Source: Hymenobacter gelipurpurascens (GTDB lineage: Bacteria > Bacteroidota > Bacteroidia > Cytophagales > Hymenobacteraceae). Taken from it: a stretch of 64,000 nucleotides of DNA. Under the pieces are notes generated by a model, which was given only the letters and a program-made list of their open reading frames with translations, had not been told where the DNA came from and made no database searches. The DNA lies in assembly GCF_900187375.1 (NCBI RefSeq), contig NZ_FYEW01000003.1:62001-126000 (forward strand). The letters are read 5' to 3'. This document shows positions 35,947 to 43,495 of the stretch, in pieces (positions within the stretch are counted from its first letter, which is position 1; each line of letters begins with the position of its first letter). Position numbers and translations under genes: made by a program.

Positions 35947-36711
35947 ATGGCCGAAGAGTACGCGGCAAAAATGAGCCGCAAAACCGACGCCGAACTCCGC
36001 GACTACGTCGATAACCGCTACCAGTACCGGGAGGAAGCCGTTTTGGCTGCCCTCGACGAGCTGGCCCGGCGTGGGATGCCCGAGCCGGGCGTATCTACTA
36101 TTACGGAAGAACTGCGCGTCAGCCAACAGGAAACCAACCGCCGCGAAGCCGCCGCCCGCGAGGCAGAAGCTGAGCGGGAGAAGTCTCGCCGCGCCGCGCG
36201 GGGCGAAATGCTGCCGGAAGCGGCTAAAGAAGCAGGGCCAGCGCTGTACTCGCCCGGCACCATTGCGCTGTTCTCCGTGCTGCCTATGTCCATGATGATA
36301 GGCGGTGGTATTTTGCTGGGGCTGAATCTGTTCCGACTGCGCAGAATAAAGGCGCTGCTGCTGCTGCTGGCGTTTATGGTAGTGTATCTGCTGGTGTTTT
36401 CCAACATTGTGGCGTGGGTGGTGATGCAGGCCGGGCTGCCACCGCTATTAGGATTTTTTCTGTTTAATGTGCCGGCCATGCTGGTGTATATCCGGTGGTT
36501 CTGGCCGCGTTACATCACGCCAGGGCACTATCGGAGCCGGAGCATCTTCCTGCCAATGGTTCTGAGCTTTCTGATTGCCTGGGCGCTGCAGTACTACGCG
36601 GTACCGTACCTGCTCAAGCACCAGTCGGAGTTTATAAAACAGCAGCCCCCCGAAATGCAGCAGCAGATGAAGCAGCAAATAAATCAGCTGGAAGACGCTA
36701 TGAAAAACTAG
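35947..36711 (+). CDS. Membrane protein with N-terminal charged helix
   Basis: An unrecognised 254-residue protein. Residues 1-98 are strongly charged and predicted helical or coiled-coil (ELRVSQQETNRREAAAREAE). Four TM segments follow (about 104-127, 132-155, 160-178 and 198-218), and the tail is Gln-rich (QQPPEMQQQMKQQINQLE). It starts with MAEEYAAKMSRKTDAELRDYV and YREEAVLAALDELARRGMP, a short helical unit that recurs in membrane proteins of this group in my recollection. Only 13 bp separate it from the AlkB-like gene, so the two are probably co-transcribed. Confidence 0.65.
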   Translation: MAEEYAAKMSRKTDAELRDYVDNRYQYREEAVLAALDELARRGMPEPGVSTITEELRVSQQETNRREAAAREAEAEREKSRRAARGEMLPEAAKEAGPALYSPGTIALFSVLPMSMMIGGGILLGLNLFRLRRIKALLLLLAFMVVYLLVFSNIVAWVVMQAGLPPLLGFFLFNVPAMLVYIRWFWPRYITPGHYRSRSIFLPMVLSFLIAWALQYYAVPYLLKHQSEFIKQQPPEMQQQMKQQINQLEDAMKN

Positions 36712-36724
36712 CCTGGAAGCAGCT

Positions 36725-37318
36725 ATGGCGCTTACTTCTATTGCGCTGCCCAACGCCGAGCTGGCGCTGGATTCAACTTTCCTGAGTCCGGCAGAAGCCC
36801 AGGCACTCCTCACGGAGCTAACGGATACCATTCCCTGGAAGCACGAGGCCATTAAGCTGTTTGGGAAAGAAGTCCTGCAGCCTCGTCTCACGGCCTGGCA
36901 CGGCGACCCAGGTGCTTCCTATCGCTACTCCGGTCTTCAGCTCACGCCCCAGCCCTGGACTCCGGCGTTGCAGCAGCTCCGCCAGCGCGTAGAGGCTGCC
37001 ACAGGTGCTCAGTTCAATAGTGTGCTGCTCAACCTTTACCGCACCGGTCAGGATAGCATGGGCTGGCACGCCGATAATGAGCCGGAACTAGGCCCTAGGC
37101 CAGTTATTGCCTCCCTGAGTCTGGGTGCCACCCGTACCTTTCGCCTTAAGCCTCGCGACCCACTGCACACCTCGCATAAGTCCATCAGCCTGGAGTTGCC
37201 CTCCGGTAGCCTGCTCCTGATGAGCGGCCCTACGCAACAGCACTGGCTTCATGCGCTGCCCAAGACTACCCGCGTGCCCGGCCCACGCCTGAACCTCACG
37301 TTTCGACTGGTGAGGTAG
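36725..37318 (+). CDS. AlkB-like 2OG-Fe(II) oxygenase (DNA alkylation repair)
   Basis: A 197-residue member of the AlkB family, closer to the ALKBH2/3-like branch than to E. coli AlkB. H115 and D117 (MGWHADNEPELG), H176 (HWLHALPKT) and the RLNLTFR stretch with two Arg residues are all present. These bind Fe(II) and 2OG, and the family removes methyl groups from N1-adenine and N3-cytosine in DNA or RNA. The N-terminal recognition lid includes PRLTAWHGDPGASYRYSG. It is intact and likely active. It follows the unknown membrane protein by 13 bp and ends at a terminator. Confidence 0.9.
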   Translation: MALTSIALPNAELALDSTFLSPAEAQALLTELTDTIPWKHEAIKLFGKEVLQPRLTAWHGDPGASYRYSGLQLTPQPWTPALQQLRQRVEAATGAQFNSVLLNLYRTGQDSMGWHADNEPELGPRPVIASLSLGATRTFRLKPRDPLHTSHKSISLELPSGSLLLMSGPTQQHWLHALPKTTRVPGPRLNLTFRLVR

Positions 37319-37387
37319 CTGCGTTTGTTGAGAACTCATCTGTAAAGAAGTCTAGGTGATACTGTTTTCGGCATCCTCGCTCAATAG

Positions 37388-37424
37388 AAAGCCCCTACCT
37401 CCGATGTGGAAGTAGGGGCTTTTT
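37388..37424. terminator. Bidirectional terminator between the alkB-like gene and the TonB receptor
   Basis: An 11-bp stem (AAAGCCCCTAC with GTAGGGGCTTT) with A-tract and T-tract flanks separates convergent genes. Confidence 0.85.
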
Positions 37425-37480
37425 ATTGAGTATGAAGCTCTATCCACGAAAGGCAGCTTCAGAGCGAGTAGTCACAAAGG

Positions 37481-40216
37481 CTACTTCACATCTATCTGTA
37501 AGCCTAGGTACACCAAACGGCCTACCTGTGGGCCACCATATACCTGAATGTTGTTGGCATTGAACAGATTAGAAGCGCCAGCCTGGAGTGTGCTGCCCAG
37601 TGAAGGGAAGTTATACCCTACAAAAGCATCTACGGCACTGTAGTCAGCTAACTGGCCTACGGCGAAGGGGAGGCCATACTCGTGGCCCTGAGCCCAGCGG
37701 TAGTTCACCGAATAGGTCAGGCGGGTAAGAGCCGTGCCGTTAGCACCTACGTTGTACTTGTGCTTTGGCGTATTGAAGTACGTCTGGAACGCCTGGTCCT
37801 GGATGTTGCTCTGGTCCAAGATGTTCAGCGAGTAGTTGGCTGCCAGGTTGAACTCCGGCATGAAGGAGTACGTGATGCCCACGGCCCCACCTTTCGTGCG
37901 CACTTCTTGGTTGGCGTTGGTCCAAACCTGCAGCACCCGCGTATCGCCCGACTGGAACCCGCTGGCCGCGCCGCCCTGAATCTGGGCGCCGGTAGGCCGC
38001 GAGCCGTCGCGGTTGCCGATGAACGTGGTAGCCCCGATGAAGTCGTTGTAATAGCTCTGGTAGTAGTTGATGTCCAGAGCCAGCTTCTCGGTTACGGCGG
38101 CCTTATAGCCCAGCTCGTAGGTGCTCAGGCGCTCCAGCTTCAGGGGGTTGATGGTCGTTTCGAAGGCAGGTAGGTTGGCGCCCGTAAAGCGCTGGCCCTG
38201 GGCATTCACTAGGCTGTAGCCCTGGAAACCGTTGTCTACGTTGCCCAGCAGCAGTGCCCGGCCTACGTCGAGGCGAATGTACTGATCAAGCTGGGTAGGC
38301 GAGCGGAAGGCCTGGCCGAAGCTGGCGCGGAAGTTATGCTGCTTCTTGTCGCCGGCAGAATATACCACCGAAGCGCGCGGCGAGAAAGCGGCATCAAAGT
38401 TCTTGAACTCATCGAGGCGGCCGGCCAAGGCCAGTTTCAGGCGCTCATCCAGCAGTTTCTTCGTGAACTGGGCGTACCCACCTATTTCGTGGTTCTGAAT
38501 GCGCTCATTGTCATCGGAGTAGATGTTGCCGTTGGAGCCCAACCGGAACTTCCGGTAAGCACCACCCACAATCAGGTCGGCAGTTTCACCCAGCTTGAAG
38601 TTGTACTGGGCGTTTCCTTCGTTCAGAAGCGAGCTGGGGTTCAGGCGGGCGCCTTTACCGGGAGTGGCATCCTGAATAATCTGGCTGCGCAGCTGTTGAA
38701 AACGGGCGCTGTTAGGGTCAAGCTGAACCTGATCGGCTTTGGCTTTAGCCGTGGCCTGGGCCTGCTCGGCAGTAGCACCGGCATTACGTGCTGCCGTGTA
38801 GGCCACATTGTAGGTACCAAAGTACTGATCTACGTAGCGCGTAGCGGCACCATCGGCCACCGGAGAGGTCTGGATGAAAGCACCCAGGAACCCCAGGTCG
38901 TAGCTGTCGTTGCCATAGTCCTGAATGGTCTGACCCCGCAAAAACCACCGTTCACCTTTTATTTCGCCATGCAGCTGGTTGGTGCCCAGGTTGTTGAAAC
39001 GGTAGCGACTGGAGCTCTGGTAGCTGGCCGTGCCCCGGTTGATGTTGGCGCCTACTGTCATCTTGATGCTGCTCGTGAGCAGGTAAGACAGCGAAGGCTG
39101 CACCTTCAATGCCTTGGCTTTGTTGTCGTTGCCAACCAAAATTTTCTCTTCGAAGCCAGGCATGAACACGCTCTTGCCGTACAGCTCGGGGTTCACCGTA
39201 TAGGCCGGAATGTTGCCACTAGCGGCGCGGTTCTGGGCGGGGCTGTAGGTGTTTTTTACATCGCCATAGCGGTTCACGGCATCATAGCCGAGCAAAGAGC
39301 CTTCGGGGTTGTTGTCGCGCTCTACGGCTGTGCTGGTGGGGGCATAGTTGCTGGCCAGCCAGTCGTTGGCCGTCAGGTAGGCTCCCGTAATTTTGAAGGC
39401 AAACCGGTCGCCAATCTTTCTGGCATACCGAATCTGGCCGTCCAGGAAGCTCCGCTCGCCGCCGCGCACGCGCACGCTTAGGCCCTCGCTTACGAAGGGG
39501 TCTTTGGAGTTCAGCAGCAATACCCCGTTGAAGGCATTGGCACCGTACAGGGCCGAGGCCGGGCCGTGAATAATCTCGATGCTCTCGATATCCAGCTCTG
39601 GTAGGCCAGTAATGTTGCCGGCGTTTACGTTCAGCGAAGGCGACTGAGTATCAAAGTAATCGGTTAGCTGAATCAGACGTTCGGACTTGGCCGAGTTGAA
39701 GCCGCGCGTGCTCAACGAGTTCATGAGCATGCTGGTGCTGTTCACGTCAATGCCTTTGTAGTGGGTCAGGCCCACCTGTACGTCGGGCGTAGGCATGCTC
39801 AGTACCTGCTGCGCCGTTACCTTTTCTACGGTTACGGGCGCCTGCAAAATGCCTTCTTCCACACGGGAAGCGGAGGCAATTACTTCGTTAGTGAGCGTGG
39901 GGTTGATTTTGAGCTGCACCAGAATGGCGTTGTCAGCCTGAGCCAGCGTTACTTCGCGGCTCTCATAGCCCACAAACGATACCGAAAGCACGACGGGACC
40001 CTCCGTAAAGTCAGGCTTAAGGGAAAACTTGCCATCTCGGTCGGTGCTGGTGCCAATAAAGGTGCCCCTAATAAAGATGGTGGCACCCGGAATAGGCTCG
40101 CCGGCCGAGTTCTGGACGGTGCCGCTAACCTGTGCCGCCTGCTGAGCCATCGTCGGGAAGATGGTTAGTAGGAACAGAAAGATGAATAAAAACTGTAAAC
40201 GGTAGATTTTTCTCAT
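37481..40216 (-). CDS. TonB-dependent receptor with carboxypeptidase-regulatory-like domain
   Basis: A 911-residue outer-membrane receptor. A signal peptide (about 1-24, ending TMAQQ) is followed by a CarboxypepD_reg-like domain (28-110: VSGTVQNSAGEPIPGATIFI), a plug domain (about 115-235; VEKVTAQQVLS, IEIIHGPASALYGANAFNGV) and a barrel ending in YLGLQIDVK. It is not a SusC-type protein, as no SusD gene follows and it lacks SusC features. The substrate cannot be read: siderophore, peptide, or, given the locus, a tryptophan or kynurenine-type compound are all possible, the last being pure inference from neighbours. It stands alone between alkB and KMO, with its own likely promoter. Confidence 0.9.
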   Translation of the reverse strand: MRKIYRLQFLFIFLFLLTIFPTMAQQAAQVSGTVQNSAGEPIPGATIFIRGTFIGTSTDRDGKFSLKPDFTEGPVVLSVSFVGYESREVTLAQADNAILVQLKINPTLTNEVIASASRVEEGILQAPVTVEKVTAQQVLSMPTPDVQVGLTHYKGIDVNSTSMLMNSLSTRGFNSAKSERLIQLTDYFDTQSPSLNVNAGNITGLPELDIESIEIIHGPASALYGANAFNGVLLLNSKDPFVSEGLSVRVRGGERSFLDGQIRYARKIGDRFAFKITGAYLTANDWLASNYAPTSTAVERDNNPEGSLLGYDAVNRYGDVKNTYSPAQNRAASGNIPAYTVNPELYGKSVFMPGFEEKILVGNDNKAKALKVQPSLSYLLTSSIKMTVGANINRGTASYQSSSRYRFNNLGTNQLHGEIKGERWFLRGQTIQDYGNDSYDLGFLGAFIQTSPVADGAATRYVDQYFGTYNVAYTAARNAGATAEQAQATAKAKADQVQLDPNSARFQQLRSQIIQDATPGKGARLNPSSLLNEGNAQYNFKLGETADLIVGGAYRKFRLGSNGNIYSDDNERIQNHEIGGYAQFTKKLLDERLKLALAGRLDEFKNFDAAFSPRASVVYSAGDKKQHNFRASFGQAFRSPTQLDQYIRLDVGRALLLGNVDNGFQGYSLVNAQGQRFTGANLPAFETTINPLKLERLSTYELGYKAAVTEKLALDINYYQSYYNDFIGATTFIGNRDGSRPTGAQIQGGAASGFQSGDTRVLQVWTNANQEVRTKGGAVGITYSFMPEFNLAANYSLNILDQSNIQDQAFQTYFNTPKHKYNVGANGTALTRLTYSVNYRWAQGHEYGLPFAVGQLADYSAVDAFVGYNFPSLGSTLQAGASNLFNANNIQVYGGPQVGRLVYLGLQIDVK

Positions 40217-40882
40217 ACAGGGAAAATTGCAAAAAGTGGGAAGTTGAGAGTCGGTGCTGAAAAGGGCTGCAAATATATCGTATGCATGACGATTAAGCTA
40301 TGCCTAACCTCATGTTTTTCATGGTTTTAAGAATTTGATTATTTGTACTTTACGCCTATTGCATAGTCTGCTTGCCTGGCATGATTTACCCTGCTTGGTC
40401 AGACGTTTCTCGTAAATAGAGCTAGTAGCGAATTTCGGGATTGCCGTACAGGGAGGGACATTCTACATCTCCAATGCAGAACTCGCCAAGCCAAAGGCAC
40501 TTTTGAGCCGGAGCAGAATCTTTCACTACCGATGTAGCCCGATCTGGCAGTACCGGCTGGGGGAGGTGATATGCACGCTTCTTGAACATATCCGGGATAG
40601 CATGCTGGTAAGAGAGAATAGGCTGTAGGCCAGTCAAGCGGGCCGGAAGGCTATAGGAGCCTGTAGTAGAAAAGAGTAAATCTGCTACCATATAGAATAT
40701 ACCTTATTTATAAAATCTCAGCGAATAGTTCAAAGGACGCCTTTGCAAGGCACTTCAGACCTCACTTCACGACCAAACCCTGGAAAGCACCGGGTAAACT
40801 TTATGGTTTACTCGTTTAACCCAACCCAACAGAATCAAGTACTTTCGCTAGGCCACTTTGGGCTCCACTTGCCGTACTCTCC
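40217..40882. other. 666-bp intergenic region between the receptor and KMO genes
   Basis: This divergent gap holds the likely receptor promoter on the left and a near-consensus TACTTTCG box at 40840 before KMO. A small palindrome CAAAGG-ACG-CCTTTG lies at 40731-40745. A minus-strand frame of 89 codons (40422-40691) has no recognisable features and is not called. The region is AT-richer than average. Confidence 0.45.
40270..40277 (-). promoter_or_regulatory. Candidate -7 box (TATATTTG) for the TonB-dependent receptor gene
   Basis: On the minus strand TATATTTG fits the TAnnTTTG consensus and lies 53 nt before the ATG at 40216. The -33 element is not clear. Confidence 0.4.
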
Positions 40883-42265
40883 ATGTCTGCATCCACCGTC
40901 TCCGCCTCTGCTCCAGAAACTAAACCGCTAACTGTTGTGGGAGGAGGCTTGGTGGGCTCGTTGCTGGCGCTGTATTTGGCGCAGCAGGGCCACACAGTAG
41001 ACGTGTATGAGCGCCGACCCGACCCGCGCCGAAGCGGTAACGTGGAGGGGCGCTCCATTAACTTGGCGCTTTCCGATCGGGGGTGGCGGGCCTTGCGGGG
41101 GGTGGGCATTGAGGAAGCTGTACGCGAAGTAGCCATTCCGCTCTACCGGCGCGTGATGCACGACCAGCGCGGGCAGCTGACCATGCAGCCCTACGGACAC
41201 GATGGGCAGGCCATCTACTCCGTTTCGCGGGCGGGGCTAAACCAGCGCCTGCTGGATCTGGTAGATCGGGAGCCGCGCGTGAAGGTGCTCTTCGATCAGC
41301 AGTGCCGGCGCGTAGATTTGCGCAACCGTACCCTGGAAATGTTCGATGGGGCGGCGGAAACAAGCCACGTGATACCCTATCAGCACCTGTTTGGTACCGA
41401 TGGTGCGTACTCCTCCGTGCGCGCGGCCATGCAGAAGACCGATCGGTTCAACTACTCGCAGCACTACCTCAATTACGGCTACAAGGAACTGACCATTGCG
41501 GCGGGAGATGCCGGAAGCTGGGCTATTGAGAAAAATACCCTGCACATCTGGCCTAGAGGGCAATACATGATGATTGCGCTGCCCAATCTGGATGGCTCCT
41601 TCAATTGCACCCTGTTTTTCCCGTACGAAGGCCCGTATTCCTTCGCCACCTTGCAGACTCCAGAGCAGGTACGCCGGTTTTTCGAGGAAGTATTTTCGGA
41701 TGCCGTGCCACTGATGCCGGAACTGGAGCAGGAGTTTTTCGAGAACCCCACCAGCTCCCTCGTGACGGTGCGTTGCTACCCGTGGTCAGTGACCGATGAG
41801 GTGCTGCTGCTGGGCGATGCCTCGCACGCCATTGTGCCGTTTTATGGGCAGGGCATGAATGCCGGGTTTGAAGATTGTACCATTCTGCAGCAGCTGATGG
41901 AAAGCCACGGCTCCGATTGGCTTGCCATCTTCCAGGAGTTTCAGCAACAGCGCAAGCCCAATGCCGATGCCATGGCCGACCTGGCTGTATATAATTTCGA
42001 AGAAATGCGTGACCGGGTAGCCGACCCCCGCTTTCTACTGCAGAAAAAGATCGAAAGCAAAATATCGGCGCAGTACCCGCAGCACTGGCTTCCGCTTTAC
42101 TCGCAGGTAACTTTTTCGCATTTGCCCTATGCTGAAGCCTGGGCAAACGGGCAGGCCCAGGAGCGTATAATGCAGCGCGTGATGCCTCGCATTCAGTCAG
42201 AAGCGGATTACGACCTGCCGGAAGTGCAGGCCCTGATTGCGCAGGAGCTAGCCCAACGGCAATAA
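40883..42265 (+). CDS. kmo: Kynurenine 3-monooxygenase
   Basis: A 460-residue group A FAD-dependent hydroxylase that makes 3-hydroxykynurenine from kynurenine with NADPH and O2. The FAD motif VVGGGLVGSLLALYLAQQG begins at residue 18, and the GD motif LLLGDASHAIVPFYGQGMNAGFED is at about 310-333. RSGNVEGRSINLALSDRG is a kynurenine monooxygenase signature, with the Arg that contacts substrate carboxylate. ATG at 40883 is supported by the compact start of the FAD domain. It is transcribed away from the receptor and lies about 5 kb from kynU, so it is not in the ACMSD-kynU transcript. It completes the route kynurenine to 2-aminomuconate together with KynU, HAO, ACMSD and the ALDH. Confidence 0.93.
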   Translation: MSASTVSASAPETKPLTVVGGGLVGSLLALYLAQQGHTVDVYERRPDPRRSGNVEGRSINLALSDRGWRALRGVGIEEAVREVAIPLYRRVMHDQRGQLTMQPYGHDGQAIYSVSRAGLNQRLLDLVDREPRVKVLFDQQCRRVDLRNRTLEMFDGAAETSHVIPYQHLFGTDGAYSSVRAAMQKTDRFNYSQHYLNYGYKELTIAAGDAGSWAIEKNTLHIWPRGQYMMIALPNLDGSFNCTLFFPYEGPYSFATLQTPEQVRRFFEEVFSDAVPLMPELEQEFFENPTSSLVTVRCYPWSVTDEVLLLGDASHAIVPFYGQGMNAGFEDCTILQQLMESHGSDWLAIFQEFQQQRKPNADAMADLAVYNFEEMRDRVADPRFLLQKKIESKISAQYPQHWLPLYSQVTFSHLPYAEAWANGQAQERIMQRVMPRIQSEADYDLPEVQALIAQELAQRQ

Positions 42266-42672
42266 ACAACATATCTTGCTATAGTGCTATTCTGATTAAG
42301 GGCTTGGCTAGCAATTATTGAGGGTTCAGTTGCGTCTAAGGAAGCCTGTTTTCTTGGCGGTATTCTATATGGGGAATAATAATCCTACTTGTTATATAAT
42401 AGTTGCAGGCCCGGAAAAGGATTCTTTTTGTGAGAATCGTCTTTCACTGGTAGTGCCTGAGCGGAGTTTGGGTTTCCCAATTCTATACAAACCCCAAGAC
42501 CAAATTTGCTAACTGCCAAAAGCCTATTTAATTGCTTGGCATACTCGGGTTTCTGCGTTAGTTTAGTGATCTGTTATAAGAGATTTCCTGGCTGAACAAA
42601 TGGTTTTGCCATGTGAATGTCCTATTTTACTAGCCCAACGGCATTCCGTCCTTCTGTCTTGAATTCCCTTCC
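42266..42672. other. 407-bp AT-rich intergenic region
   Basis: No gene or clear structured RNA is visible. It contains a TATAAT-like AT stretch near 42395 and a possible GGGTTT/AAACCC inverted pair near 42470-42500, neither convincing. It probably holds the promoter of the LytTR regulator. Confidence 0.4.
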
Positions 42673-43395
42673 ATGGCCGCTCCCATCCTAACCTGCGCCA
42701 TCATTGATGATGAAGAAATTAACCGGCTTACGCTGGAACATTATATTTCCCTAACGGACTCGCTGCAGCTGGTGGTGTCGATGGACGATGCTCTGCAGGG
42801 GCTCAACTACTTCCGCGCCGGTAACCGCGTAGATGTGCTGTTTCTGGATGTGCAGATGCCGCAGCTCAATGGCCTCGATTTGTTACGGGTGCTGGCTGAT
42901 CCGCCCATCGTGATTCTGACAACGGCCCACGAGGATTTCGCCGTGGATGCGTTCGAACTGCGCGTGACGGACTATCTGGTAAAGCCCTTCGACTATGCCC
43001 GCTTCAGTAGGGCAGTGCAGCGCGCCCTGCAGCAGCATTCGGCTACCGTAGCTGCGCCGGCTGCCCTCGCTGGTCCGCCCGATAACGACTTGTTCGTGAA
43101 GGTGAACAACAAGATGATCCGCATCAACTTCGATGATGTAATCTACATCGAAGCCCTATCGGATTACGTGGTTATCGTCACGGAAAAGCAGAAATTCATT
43201 GTGTACACCACCATGAAGGCCCTGGATGCCCGCCTGCCCTTCGACCATTTTGTGCGTGTACACCGCTCCTATATCCTGAATATGCGCCGCATCGAGGCCA
43301 TTGAGGACGGCTCTGCCTTGGTACCCGGTGGCCATCATGTGCCCATTGGCAAGTCGTATCAGGAAGCCTTTTTCCGGAAGCTCAACCGGATATAA
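42673..43395 (+). CDS. LytTR-family response regulator
   Basis: A 240-residue two-component regulator. The receiver domain (8-122) has the acidic pocket D12-D13, phospho-acceptor D59 (VLFLDVQMP) and K104 (YLVKPFD). The LytTR DNA-binding domain follows (about 140-240: LFVKVNNKMIRINFDDVIYI, DHFVRVHRSYILNMRRIEAI). LytTR regulators usually pair with membrane 5TM/7TM histidine kinases. Here the only nearby kinase is the convergent, soluble hybrid kinase, which already has its own receiver, so pairing is not assured. It ends at a very long hairpin shared with that gene. Confidence 0.92.
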   Translation: MAAPILTCAIIDDEEINRLTLEHYISLTDSLQLVVSMDDALQGLNYFRAGNRVDVLFLDVQMPQLNGLDLLRVLADPPIVILTTAHEDFAVDAFELRVTDYLVKPFDYARFSRAVQRALQQHSATVAAPAALAGPPDNDLFVKVNNKMIRINFDDVIYIEALSDYVVIVTEKQKFIVYTTMKALDARLPFDHFVRVHRSYILNMRRIEAIEDGSALVPGGHHVPIGKSYQEAFFRKLNRI

Positions 43396-43403
43396 GCCTC
43401 CAT

Positions 43404-43495
43404 CTTCTGCTGTTGCAAAAGTCCCGAGGAGTGGCCTACGGTAGTTTCGTAGTCCACTCCTCGGGACTTTTTGCAACAGCAGAAGCTAGTTAACT
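43404..43495. terminator. 37-bp hairpin overlapping the 3' end of the hybrid kinase gene
   Basis: Arms 43404-43440 and 43448/43458-43495 pair over about 37 positions with one single-base insertion and one mismatch, and contain AAAA/TTTTT. It lies after the LytTR stop and covers the last codons of the kinase gene that ends at 43486. The left arm ends in GTGGCCTACG, a copy of the GGCCTA motif. Confidence 0.8.

Noticed and set aside
38336..39481. Long plus-strand frame (381 codons) opposite the TonB receptor
   Set aside because: It is antisense to a clear receptor with plug and barrel features. It has no recognisable domains and is a by-product of GC-rich codon use.
40422..40691. Minus-strand frame of 89 codons in the gap before KMO
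   Set aside because: There is no recognisable feature and no neighbour on the same transcript. It may be real but cannot be supported.
42385..42405. TATAAT-like -10 sequence
   Set aside because: The main Bacteroidota sigma factor uses TAnnTTTG, and no matching -35/-33 element is seen here; AT-rich chance match.
42318..42512. Plus-strand frame of 64 codons between KMO and the LytTR gene
   Set aside because: AT-rich intergenic sequence with unlikely protein composition and no motif.
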